A stretch of DNA of 64,000 nt from Gammaproteobacteria bacterium. GTDB taxonomy: Bacteria > Pseudomonadota > Gammaproteobacteria > SZUA-229. Where the stretch lies: positions 1 through 64,000 of the forward strand of contig JAPHSS010000017.1 of the NCBI GenBank assembly GCA_026195255.1, in the 5' to 3' direction. A program made the position numbers and the translations under genes. Positions 34,560-43,409 of the stretch are shown here, in pieces; within the stretch, counting starts at the first letter, position 1; each line of letters opens with the position of its first letter. Under the pieces are notes generated by a model. The model was not told the DNA's origin. It saw only the letters and a list, made by a program, of their open reading frames with translations, and did not search any database.

Positions 34560-37175
34560 ATGAGCAGAGATACCACACCAAACACTATCTATCTAAAAGA
34601 CTATAAACAACCAGCGTACTGGATTGATTCTATCAGTTTGCATTTCGAACTAGGTGAAGATGAAACGCGTGTTGTCTCTGAGATGGAAGTGCGCAGGAAT
34701 AAGGATCTGCACGGCCCGAGTATTCTCGAGCTGGACGGAGAGGATCTTCTTCTAGGTTCTATTCTGATTAATGATAAAGCCTTAAGTGACGGTCAGTTTA
34801 GTGTAACAAATGAAGGTTTATGGATTCCAGATGTGCCTGAGCAGTTTACCCTGCAAATAGAAACCTTTATCAAACCGCAACTTAATACATCTCTTGAAGG
34901 TTTGTATAAATCATCAGGTAATTTCTGTACCCAGTGTGAAGCTCAGGGTTTCCGTAAAATCACATATTACCTTGATCGGCCAGATGTTATGGCTAAATTC
35001 ACTACCACTATTGTCGCCGATAAAACCAGATACCCTGTATTACTCTCAAATGGTAACCCGGTAGATGCAACTGATTTAGAAAATGGTAAACACAGTGTTA
35101 CCTGGGAAGACCCCTTTAAAAAACCCTGTTACTTATTTGCTCTGGTGGCGGGTGATTTAGAGTGCATTAAAGATACGTTTGTGACTATGAATGAACGTGA
35201 AATAGACTGCCGTATTTATGTAGAGGCCCATAATATAGATAAGTGTGAGCATGCCATGTTATCGCTTAAAAAATCGATGAAATGGGATGAAGATACATTT
35301 GGTCGTGAATATGATTTAGATATTTATATGATTGTCGCAGTAGATGATTTCAATATGGGCGCGATGGAAAACAAAGGTTTGAATGTATTTAACTCCAAGT
35401 ATGTTCTGGCGCGTCCAGATACGGCAACGGATACCGATTTTATAAATATTGAAGCGGTAATCGGGCATGAGTATTTTCATAACTGGAGTGGTAATCGTGT
35501 TACCTGTCGTGACTGGTTCCAGTTAACCCTGAAAGAAGGGCTTACGGTATTTCGCGATCAGCAATTCACTTCTGATATGAACTCGGCTTCAGTAAAACGT
35601 ATTGATGACGTAAATGTCCTGCGCACCAGACAGTTTGCTGAAGATGCCGGCCCCATGTCACATCCTATTCAGCCAGCTTCATATGTAGAAATAAATAATT
35701 TTTACACCGTAACGGTTTATAACAAGGGCGCAGAAGTTATTCGCATGATTCATACCCTGTTGGGAAAAGAAAATTTTCGTAAAGGTACGGATTTGTATTT
35801 TGATCGTCATGATGGTGAAGCGGCAACAACTGAAGACTTTGTAAAAGCAATGGAAGATGCCAGTAAAATCGATTTAACTCAGTTTCGTCGCTGGTATAGT
35901 CAGGCGGGTACACCGCAACTGGATATACAGTCTAGTTATGATGCAGCTGAAAAACGCTTAAGTTTAACAGTTAAGCAATCTTCAAATTTAGATAGTAATA
36001 AACCATTTCATATTCCATTAAGTTTAAGTTTAATTAATGCGCACGGCGAAGAAGTTAAATCTGCTGCACAAATAGCCAATATTATCCAGCCTGAACAGGT
36101 AATTGAATTTAATAATGTAGAAGAGAATACAGCTGTTTCTGTATTACGAAATTATTCTGCACCAGTGAAATTAAATTATCCGTTAAATAATGAACAGCTA
36201 GCTTTTCTTGTGGCAAATGATAGCGATGAGTTTAATCGTTGGAATTGTGCGCAGGAGTTAGGATTAAACATAATGCTGGCGCTGGTTGAAGATGATCAGC
36301 AAGGTAAAAAACTGCAACTCGATAGCTTTTTCATTAGTACTCTAAAACAGGTGTTAATTGATGACTCGCTCGATAAAGCTTTGGCAGCACGAATTTTAAG
36401 TTTGCCCAGTGAAGATTATATGGGGCAAAACATGTCAATTATTGATGTTGACGCTATCTATCGTGTTAGAGAGTTCTGCAAGCAAACACTTGCTTTTGAA
36501 TTGATGGATGAATTTGTAGATGTTTATAAGCGCTGTCAGGATAGTGAATACTTACTGACCCCTAATGCAATGGGGCAGCGTAGTTTAAAAAATATTTGCC
36601 TGTCATATATGATGTGTAGTCAGACTGAAACTGCCAAAAAAGCCACAATTGACATGGCGTTGAAGCAATTCGAAAATGCAAATAATATGACAGATCAAAT
36701 ATCAGCCTTGCGCTGCCTGGCTCACTATTCTGAGAGTGATGGTCGTCAGGCGCTGGCTGATTTCTATGAGCAGTGGAGTGATGATTCTCTGGTTATTGAT
36801 AAATGGTTTATTGTGCAGGCCACGGCTACTGGCGTAAACGCATTTCAATCAGTGCAATCACTATTAGAGCATGAGGCTTTTGATTTAAATGTGCCGAATA
36901 GGGTGCGCTCATTAGTGGGTGCATTTACCCAGTCGAATGCAGTTGAATTTCATCACTTATCAGGGCAGGGTTATGAATTTCTGGCAGACATCGTTATTAA
37001 GTTAAATAAAACCAACCCACAGATTGCAGCTCGTCTGTTATTGCCTTTAATACAGTGGAAAAACTATGCTGCTAATCGTCAACTGATGATGAAGGCTCAA
37101 CTACAGAGGATATATGAAACACCTGATCTGGCAAAAGATGTGTTTGAAATAACAAATAAAGGTCTTTCAGCTTAG
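34560..37175 (+). CDS. pepN: Aminopeptidase N
   Basis: 871 residues from the ATG at 34560, which has an AGGA ribosome binding site; the longer frame begins at a TTG. PepN is a cytoplasmic zinc M1 aminopeptidase that trims amino acids from peptide N-termini. The exopeptidase motif GAMEN and the zinc site HEYFH with a downstream Glu in LKEGLTVF are both intact, as is the CRDWFQLTLKEG segment. The N-terminal beta domain, catalytic domain and C-terminal helical superhelix have the usual lengths. It stands as a single gene. Confidence 0.96.
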   Translation: MSRDTTPNTIYLKDYKQPAYWIDSISLHFELGEDETRVVSEMEVRRNKDLHGPSILELDGEDLLLGSILINDKALSDGQFSVTNEGLWIPDVPEQFTLQIETFIKPQLNTSLEGLYKSSGNFCTQCEAQGFRKITYYLDRPDVMAKFTTTIVADKTRYPVLLSNGNPVDATDLENGKHSVTWEDPFKKPCYLFALVAGDLECIKDTFVTMNEREIDCRIYVEAHNIDKCEHAMLSLKKSMKWDEDTFGREYDLDIYMIVAVDDFNMGAMENKGLNVFNSKYVLARPDTATDTDFINIEAVIGHEYFHNWSGNRVTCRDWFQLTLKEGLTVFRDQQFTSDMNSASVKRIDDVNVLRTRQFAEDAGPMSHPIQPASYVEINNFYTVTVYNKGAEVIRMIHTLLGKENFRKGTDLYFDRHDGEAATTEDFVKAMEDASKIDLTQFRRWYSQAGTPQLDIQSSYDAAEKRLSLTVKQSSNLDSNKPFHIPLSLSLINAHGEEVKSAAQIANIIQPEQVIEFNNVEENTAVSVLRNYSAPVKLNYPLNNEQLAFLVANDSDEFNRWNCAQELGLNIMLALVEDDQQGKKLQLDSFFISTLKQVLIDDSLDKALAARILSLPSEDYMGQNMSIIDVDAIYRVREFCKQTLAFELMDEFVDVYKRCQDSEYLLTPNAMGQRSLKNICLSYMMCSQTETAKKATIDMALKQFENANNMTDQISALRCLAHYSESDGRQALADFYEQWSDDSLVIDKWFIVQATATGVNAFQSVQSLLEHEAFDLNVPNRVRSLVGAFTQSNAVEFHHLSGQGYEFLADIVIKLNKTNPQIAARLLLPLIQWKNYAANRQLMMKAQLQRIYETPDLAKDVFEITNKGLSA

Positions 37176-37348
37176 TACTAATATAAACCTGAAGAGCAGG
37201 AGAAGATTTAAAATATTGATTATATTGTGATTAATGAGGCTGATTTAAGCAGAATTTATTTGCTGTGCTATGCTTTTACACTTAGATGTTATATTGCGGA
37301 TTGCAATATTTAAAATTAAATAAAAATAAATATAAATAATAATAAACT

Positions 37349-39085
37349 ATGACAAATTCCAGCGGTTCATCTGGCGACATTACCGGTTTAGGGAATGATT
37401 CAAAGCTAGAGCAAACACCTGTTATTTTAATTGCAGATGATGATCCATCAATACGTTTAGTGTTAAAGCACTCTATGGAGCAAAGTGGGCATCATGTAAT
37501 TGAAGCCGCTAATGGCCTTGAAGCGGTTCAGGCAGCGATTAGACAAACCCCTGATTTGATTTTAATGGATGCCGTTATGCCTGTAATGGATGGCTTTCGT
37601 GCAACTGAAGAAATTAAAAAAATTAGTGGCTGCGAAGAAACACCAATATTAATGGCAACCTCCCTTGATGATGACCAGTCTATTGCCAGGGCATTTGACG
37701 TGGGGGCTTGCGATTATATTACCAAACCATTTAACTGGTCAGTTTTAAAACACAGAACCACCCGCATGTTATTTGCCGCAGATGCAGAGCGGCAAATTCG
37801 TCACCTTGCATATCACGATGCACTCACCGGTTTACCAAATCGCATGTTGTTTATGGATAGAATTGACCAGGCTATCTCCAGAGCACAGCGTGAAAATGGA
37901 AAGTTTGCAATTTTATATATAGATATTGATCATTTTAAAGTTATTAATGATTCCATGGGGCATGCTGCGGGTGATCAGCTGTTGAATATAGTGTCACAAC
38001 GTTTAACTGAAACTTTACGTAAAACAGATACTATCGCCAGGTTGGGCGGAGATGAATTTACAATTATTATTGAAGATCTGGAAGAGGCTGAGTCAGTTGT
38101 GCTGGTTGCAAAAAATATACTGGCTACCCTGGACAAGCCAGTGGAAATTTTTGAAAAAGAAGTGCATATTGGTGGCAGTATCGGCATAGCATTATACCCT
38201 CAGGATGGTGAAAATTTCGGTACATTATTAAAAAATTCTGACACTGCTATGTATAAAGCAAAAGAGTTAGGTAGACAAACTTTTCAGTTCTATGAACATG
38301 AAATGAGTTTAAAGGCAATGCGCAGGCTTGATCTTGAAAACCAAATTCGAGTTGCTTTAAAAAATGAAGAGTTTCTAGTTTATTATCAACCTAAGGTTAA
38401 TCTGCTTTCAGGTCAGTGTCAGGGTATGGAAGCACTTGTTCGTTGGCAGCATCCTGAAAAAGGCCTTATCACGCCTGATGAATTTATACCCATTGCAGAA
38501 GAAACAGGTTTAATTGTTCAACTTGATGAGTGGGTCATGCATACAGCGTGTCAGCAATTTAAAAAATGGGAAGCAGCAGGTTACCCTGTGAATAATTTAT
38601 CTGTAAATATATCGGCTCGACATTTTAAGGAAGGTGGTTTACTCAAACACTGTAAAAAGCTCATTGAAGATATACAGATACTGCCCGGGTATATTGAAAT
38701 TGAATTAACAGAAAGTGCATTGGTGGATAATTATAACAGTGCAAAAGAAATACTACATGAAATTCATGAGATGGGTGTTCGCATCGCTTTAGATGATTTT
38801 GGTACGGGTTATGCGTCGATGTCATATCTTAAAGAATTTCCTTTTGATACAGTAAAACTTGATCGCTCATTTGTTCAGGGTGTACCAGAAGATGTAGAAG
38901 ATACCGCAATAGTGATAGCTATGATTCAACTGGCAAAAGCATTAAATTTAAACATGATTGCTGAAGGCGTTGAAACAGAGTTACAAAAACAGTTTCTTAC
39001 TGATCATGGTTGTGTTTATGGGCAAGGTTATCTTTGGTCAAAGCCGCTAGCTGCTAACGAGTTTGAGCGAATGTTTTTCAGTTAA
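37349..39085 (+). CDS. Response regulator with GGDEF and EAL domains
   Basis: 578-residue cytoplasmic cyclic di-GMP enzyme. The receiver (about residues 25-140) has the acidic pair in IADDDPS and phospho-acceptor Asp in LMDAVMPVMDG. GGDEF (about 155-315) has intact RLGGDEF, and EAL (about 330-570) has EALVRW, DDFGTGYASM and EGVET, so both activities are possible. Its build matches the protein at 1359 minus the PAS domain. No kinase gene is adjacent; the nearest flank is unrelated, so the cognate kinase is elsewhere. The ATG lacks a clear ribosome binding site in an A/T-rich leader. Confidence 0.9.
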   Translation: MTNSSGSSGDITGLGNDSKLEQTPVILIADDDPSIRLVLKHSMEQSGHHVIEAANGLEAVQAAIRQTPDLILMDAVMPVMDGFRATEEIKKISGCEETPILMATSLDDDQSIARAFDVGACDYITKPFNWSVLKHRTTRMLFAADAERQIRHLAYHDALTGLPNRMLFMDRIDQAISRAQRENGKFAILYIDIDHFKVINDSMGHAAGDQLLNIVSQRLTETLRKTDTIARLGGDEFTIIIEDLEEAESVVLVAKNILATLDKPVEIFEKEVHIGGSIGIALYPQDGENFGTLLKNSDTAMYKAKELGRQTFQFYEHEMSLKAMRRLDLENQIRVALKNEEFLVYYQPKVNLLSGQCQGMEALVRWQHPEKGLITPDEFIPIAEETGLIVQLDEWVMHTACQQFKKWEAAGYPVNNLSVNISARHFKEGGLLKHCKKLIEDIQILPGYIEIELTESALVDNYNSAKEILHEIHEMGVRIALDDFGTGYASMSYLKEFPFDTVKLDRSFVQGVPEDVEDTAIVIAMIQLAKALNLNMIAEGVETELQKQFLTDHGCVYGQGYLWSKPLAANEFERMFFS

Positions 39086-39112
39086 GGTTTTTGAGTTGTT
39101 TTTAATATGGGG

Positions 39113-39982
39113 TTACTTGTTCTTTCTATTTTGTAAAACCTCATATGCAGTAACCGCAACGATGCTTGCTATCGAAAGTAGTATGACTGAAAGTATTACG
39201 ATATATTTTGTTTCATAAACTTTTTCTTTAACTCTTTCTTTAACTTTGCTGGGTATAACAGGTTTAGGTTTTTCGATATTGGCTTGCGCTGACTGCTTAA
39301 GCGTTTCATTTTCTATTTTTCTGGTTAGTTCCTGGTATATAGACTTATCAGCGCCACTACTTTGCAATTCAAGTTGCATTTTTTTGTAGGCCTGTTTGGC
39401 TTCTTGTTTGCGCCCGGCTTTTTCTAACTGATCAATATTACTCCAGTGTAAATACCAGTAATAACTATCATTATCTCCGTTTCCTCCTAGCACTATTTCA
39501 TTTTTTGTTGCTTCGATTTTTAAATCCTCTGGCAAGCTGTGTTTCATTGTGCTGAATATCGAAGCACTTAACTGGTTGTCTGGTAACTGGGACAATTGAA
39601 TCGATTTTTTGAATGCTTCATTATTTCGTTTCATATGACTGCTTGCCAGAGGCAAGTTTTTTTCTTCAGTATAATATGAAGTCATGTTCTTATGATGGAG
39701 CCCCTTAATAAACCAGAAAACAGCAGTGTTTACATGGATGGTGCTAAGTTGATCTAGTTTGTTATCTAATTCCAGTAACTCTATTCGTTGTTGTGTCAGT
39801 GGTAAGTTTATATCTTCACTGTAATACTCAGTTACTCTATTGGCGAGTGATTCTTCTATAACAGGCTCGACTTGAAACTGTTCTATAAAACGACTGTCTG
39901 CCAGGCACATTGAAATTGACAGGGGGAAACTGCATATTATGCAGATTAATAAAGTACTAAAATTAATATTTAACATTTGCAT
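39113..39982 (-). CDS. Hypothetical exported protein with C-terminal membrane anchor
   Basis: 289 residues from the ATG at 39982, whose start overlaps the end of the upstream M15-like gene by 20 bp. A signal peptide (about residues 5-28, IICSFPLSISMCLA) is followed by a mainly helical soluble domain with tetratricopeptide-like pairs (QLEKAGRKQEAKQAYKKM) and a transmembrane helix at about residues 255-278 (IVILSVILLSIASIVAV), leaving a short basic tail. I recognise no family. The overlap with the M15-like gene suggests translational coupling and joint action at the envelope. The alternative ATG two codons on is equally possible. Confidence 0.55.
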   Translation of the reverse strand: MQMLNINFSTLLICIICSFPLSISMCLADSRFIEQFQVEPVIEESLANRVTEYYSEDINLPLTQQRIELLELDNKLDQLSTIHVNTAVFWFIKGLHHKNMTSYYTEEKNLPLASSHMKRNNEAFKKSIQLSQLPDNQLSASIFSTMKHSLPEDLKIEATKNEIVLGGNGDNDSYYWYLHWSNIDQLEKAGRKQEAKQAYKKMQLELQSSGADKSIYQELTRKIENETLKQSAQANIEKPKPVIPSKVKERVKEKVYETKYIVILSVILLSIASIVAVTAYEVLQNRKNK

Positions 39983-41156
39983 GTAAGTGGTCCGCTTTAT
40001 CAAACGCATCGGGTATGCCGTTTGCAGGTTCAATATCCTGTTTAAATTCTCTTGTTGTCATAGGTCTACCGTTAGACTCAAGTTGCCAGTATGCATTTAT
40101 CTCGGATTTTTTTTCTTGCAGGGCATTCCATAATATCCAGTAACCAATAGAAGATTGTCGCGAATTAGCGGGTGCCATAATGATTAAATCGACAGCACCC
40201 CCTCGTTGGTGAATGCCATTTACGGCATTACTATACCATTCGTTGCGTTCAGGATTTCGCCAGCCACTAGTAATCCATAATTTATTATCTGGAATATTTA
40301 ATTTTTTCATATGCAGGTCATAAAATGAATTTTCAGATTTAAGTTTATTAAGGCTGTCTGTGTAAGTGCTGCTTATTTTTTTTGCAAGGTCTAACATGCC
40401 GTCATTGATGATGAGTTCGTATTGACTCTCGGTTAATGGGTTACCAGCTAATTTCTCTGGCTTCTCAGGTATGCTGCTGATTTCATGGCGTTTTGGAACT
40501 GGAATATTTCCATTGTCACCACGGCCGTAACGTTTTATATCATAATGATTAATATACTCCTGGCGAATCATATCAATACGATCCATGCTGATATTTGCCT
40601 TATGTGTGCCTATTTTTTTGCCGTTATCCAAGACACTTAAGGTTACGTGATATGAAAATTTCGGGTTGTATTTTTTCTCGTCTATATTCCGTGTTCCACC
40701 CCCATACTTTCTTCTCTTTCCCTGGGGACCTTTACCTTTTTTATATATTGCGGGTTGATGCGAGAATGGTGCAGGTCTAAATATAAGTTGTTGTCTGTTT
40801 CTGACGTTACTGTCAAGTGGTTTTGATTGCCAATGGTATCCTGAACTTAACATACGACCATTACCAGTAAACTTTGAGAGTAATTTGATCGTTCCATGTT
40901 GTTTGTCTTGTACCTTGATATCCCATTTTAGCAATTGATTTGGGCCAATTTTATCGGTGAATTTTATAACGAACGGGGTTTGTTGACTGATTGTGCTTTG
41001 TTTGCTCGAATGTTTAATGCCCTGTTTGATGAACGAGCCTTTTTTGATAATAACAAATGACTGTATAGCGTTGCTCTCTGGGTCGGCTGAACTGATCACA
41101 GATAAATGCCTGGAAAAAACCTCAGCCTGACTATGATTCGCCGGGTTTATTAGCAC
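39963..41156 (-). CDS. M15-peptidase-like exported protein
   Basis: 397 residues from a GTG at 41156. The C-terminal third shows the layout of D-Ala-D-Ala carboxypeptidases of family M15: SGWRNPERN, then H-x2-G-x-A-x-D as HQRGGAVD (zinc His and Asp), and DHLHAN near the end. The N-terminal two thirds have no recognised domain. Reading upstream in frame, KIRRLLLCISLLVLINPA gives a good signal peptide, but no ATG, GTG or TTG lies in front of it; the nominal GTG falls inside its hydrophobic core. The real start may be a rare codon (ATC or ATA near 41190-41200, or CTG further on), or a sequence error hides an ATG. Likely role: cell-wall peptide cleavage. Confidence 0.6.
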   Translation of the reverse strand: MLINPANHSQAEVFSRHLSVISSADPESNAIQSFVIIKKGSFIKQGIKHSSKQSTISQQTPFVIKFTDKIGPNQLLKWDIKVQDKQHGTIKLLSKFTGNGRMLSSGYHWQSKPLDSNVRNRQQLIFRPAPFSHQPAIYKKGKGPQGKRRKYGGGTRNIDEKKYNPKFSYHVTLSVLDNGKKIGTHKANISMDRIDMIRQEYINHYDIKRYGRGDNGNIPVPKRHEISSIPEKPEKLAGNPLTESQYELIINDGMLDLAKKISSTYTDSLNKLKSENSFYDLHMKKLNIPDNKLWITSGWRNPERNEWYSNAVNGIHQRGGAVDLIIMAPANSRQSSIGYWILWNALQEKKSEINAYWQLESNGRPMTTREFKQDIEPANGIPDAFDKADHLHANVKY

Positions 41157-41286
41157 TAATAAGCTTATGCATAAGAGTAATCGTCTGATTTTGGAGCCCC
41201 GTATTTTTTTCTCACAATCTGAGCTTACGCATGAGATATAGCTCAGGCATATGCTTTTATCAAGTTTTGCTTAAAAAAATGGGGTT

Positions 41287-41721
41287 TTAATGTGAAACAA
41301 CACAAGGTTTATTAACGGGGTTTAATGCCAAATCACATTCTAGAAAAATAGAGCCCGTAACATTACCCGAGCCGTATCGATTATTTGAATATAAAGTGTA
41401 TGTCTGTTCATTGTAAATGGCACATAGTGTCCATTCGTCTAGGGCATAATTTACAAAAGGCGTATATGTGTATTCTTCTGTAGCTGCTTTTAGACTAAAT
41501 TCTCCCTGTGCATTAGTCGTCGTAAATTTTTTGCCTTTAAGGCAAAGTTTGTCATTGGCTGAAAGGCTTAGAATTATTTTTGCATTTTCAATGGCTTCGC
41601 CGCTGAATTTTAATGATCCATCAAAATGCGGGCTTTTGCTGCGACTCTGGCTTGTGAAACTGCAGTTATTTAATATAAGCAGGCAGGCAGAAATAAAAAC
41701 GAAAGTTATTTTATTTGACAT
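41287..41721 (-). CDS. Putative lipoprotein with carboxypeptidase-regulatory-like domain
   Basis: 144 residues. The N-terminus has a hydrophobic segment ending in LNNC at residue 20, which resembles a lipobox although Asn at -1 is unusual. The mature part is a beta-sandwich of the carboxypeptidase-regulatory or DUF6795 style (SLKFSGEAIENAKIILSLS, then TTTNAQGEFSLKA). Such domains often lie in surface or secretion proteins. The gene is the first downstream of the cyclase at 41767 on the same strand, with a 45-bp gap, and the M15-like gene follows 130 bp on. Function unknown. Confidence 0.6.
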   Translation of the reverse strand: MSNKITFVFISACLLILNNCSFTSQSRSKSPHFDGSLKFSGEAIENAKIILSLSANDKLCLKGKKFTTTNAQGEFSLKAATEEYTYTPFVNYALDEWTLCAIYNEQTYTLYSNNRYGSGNVTGSIFLECDLALNPVNKPCVVSH

Positions 41722-41766
41722 AACTAATTCCAGAATTAATTTGTATTCTTGTGTGTGACTTATGCT

Positions 41767-43047
41767 TTAACTGGGTCGAATTCTATAACTCATATATCCC
41801 CAGATAAAAGCAATAATTACAATTATTAAACCATATAAATCGTAATATCTAAAATAGAACTTATTGGTCCTGGTTAGTTGTTCCTCGGCAACACCAAAAG
41901 CAGCACGAATTTTTCGTGGAATCCAGCCGGTTTCTGTGTTGCTGATTTTAACCTGATCCCATCTTAATCCATTTTCTGTTTTAGAATTTATGTATATAAA
42001 AATCTCACCCTTAGGCAATATACTGATAATGGGTGATTTCTTACTCGCTTGCATATTTAACTGTGTATTATTTTGCAGTACCTCAACAAATAAATTTGAA
42101 GATTCGTAGAGCGGTTCATACCAGCGTTTCTTAAAAGGTAAATCTGTGTAGTGGTTGAAAGTGGCAAATAATAAGAGTGCTAAACCAGCACCAAATATAC
42201 CGCTTAAGACTCTCAGCATCGCTCTTGAAATAAAATCGGTGCGAAACAGATAAATGGCAAAGCCACTTAAGGTTAGTGTCTGTAATAGAAGAATCACCGG
42301 GTAATCAGATGGAATATAGGTTGTATTTTGAAACCAGCTGAATGAAAAGCCTGCATCAGCTAATAAAAATCGTAAATAGTACTGGTATATAAAAAACACA
42401 GCCATTAATGAGGTTGCAACATAGGTGATTAATTCCATTTTCTGGCTTCTTAATAAAGGCATGATAGAGTCAGCTTTTATATTAGAAATAAGGTTCTTAT
42501 GTTCTTGCCAGTTACAGCTGTAGAGGGCAATGGTTTTGCGTTTGCCCGTGAGGTTTAGTTCATTGGATGTAGTCAGTTGAAATTCATCAGAGCTAATACG
42601 CGCGCGGGTTGAATGTGTAATGAGTATTTGATTAGCTTCGGCGCTACTTTCAACTTTTGCGGCTACATTAACCACATCACCAAAAATATCATCATATTCA
42701 ACGATGCCTTTTCCAGTATGTATGCCTATACGAGTGCGTAAGCTAAAATATTTGTCTTTGTCCCTTTCAGCAGATAATCGTTGTTGAATAGCAATGCCTG
42801 CTTTTACGGCATTTTCGGGTTTATTAAATGACGCCATGATGGCATCACCAAGGGTTTTGATTATTTTTCCCCTGAATTTACGTATCACAGGGAAAAGCAG
42901 GCGGTTATGTCTATCAAGTAACATACGCGCATCAACATCACCCCGGCGTTCCCAGTGTCGAGTAGAGTGTTCAATGTCTGAAAATAAAATAGTAATTTGT
43001 TTTCTGGACTTTTTGATGGCTTCGATGGTGCTTTTATCTGTTAACAT
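41767..43047 (-). CDS. Membrane class III adenylate/guanylate cyclase with SH3-like domain
   Basis: 426 residues. The cytoplasmic N-terminal cyclase homology domain (about residues 14-185) has both metal Asp residues (Asp24 in LFSDIEHST and Asp68 in KTLGDAIM) and FGDVVNVAAKVES. The last motif keeps the catalytic Asn but has Lys where the transition-state Arg is usual, so activity may be altered. Three hydrophobic helices follow (about 210-300), then a bacterial SH3-like domain (NTQLNMQASKKSP to GWIPRK, about 325-385) and a final helix. Class III cyclases usually carry sensors N-terminal to the catalytic domain; here the sensor side is C-terminal and probably periplasmic. Nucleotide specificity cannot be decided. 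Confidence 0.8.
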   Translation of the reverse strand: MLTDKSTIEAIKKSRKQITILFSDIEHSTRHWERRGDVDARMLLDRHNRLLFPVIRKFRGKIIKTLGDAIMASFNKPENAVKAGIAIQQRLSAERDKDKYFSLRTRIGIHTGKGIVEYDDIFGDVVNVAAKVESSAEANQILITHSTRARISSDEFQLTTSNELNLTGKRKTIALYSCNWQEHKNLISNIKADSIMPLLRSQKMELITYVATSLMAVFFIYQYYLRFLLADAGFSFSWFQNTTYIPSDYPVILLLQTLTLSGFAIYLFRTDFISRAMLRVLSGIFGAGLALLLFATFNHYTDLPFKKRWYEPLYESSNLFVEVLQNNTQLNMQASKKSPIISILPKGEIFIYINSKTENGLRWDQVKISNTETGWIPRKIRAAFGVAEEQLTRTNKFYFRYYDLYGLIIVIIAFIWGYMSYRIRPS

Positions 43048-43087
43048 TGTACTAATTTAAATCTCACGCTTACTAAAGGATACGACA

Positions 43088-43324
43088 ATGCCACACATAC
43101 AGAGTCTTCTATTAATATGTTTACTGGTGCTGTTTAGTGCATGCTCGACAACAACAAAAGGGCCAGTAACTAATAAAGAATATAAGGTGCAAATGGGCGG
43201 CTGGCAAGATATGGATGAATATAATCGTGTTCGAGAAAAAGTGGTGAAAGACAAAGAGCGTACGGAAGATGATGTAAGGGACTGTAATGTTGTTGATTGC
43301 CCCGAGATGATTCGTAAAAAATAG
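43088..43324 (+). CDS. Small lipoprotein
   Basis: 78 residues with a type II signal ending in the lipobox LFSAC (lipidated Cys19). The mature domain is charged, with Trp in GGWQDMDEYNRVRE and two Cys in CNVVDCPEM that could form a disulfide. AGGA precedes the ATG. It diverges from the cyclase gene over 40 bp, so both promoters must overlap. No family recognised; likely anchored in the outer membrane. Confidence 0.7.
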   Translation: MPHIQSLLLICLLVLFSACSTTTKGPVTNKEYKVQMGGWQDMDEYNRVREKVVKDKERTEDDVRDCNVVDCPEMIRKK

Positions 43325-43343
43325 ACCTAAATTAATTATCCTG

Positions 43344-43400
43344 AGTCTTAAGTCGCAGGTCAAAAGCCATAGCGCCTGCGGCGCATTTAGGCTTAAGACT
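43344..43400. repeat. Inverted repeat with central GC-rich hairpin
   Basis: Perfect 9-bp outer arms (AGTCTTAAG at 43344-43352, complement at 43392-43400) enclose a perfect small hairpin at 43372-43384 (GCGCC-TGC-GGCGC). It lies between the lipoprotein gene and the end of acs, which converge. It shares its layout with 31308-31419 and its AGTCTTAAG words with 50238-50352. Confidence 0.65.
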
Positions 43401-43409
43401 GGCGAATAA

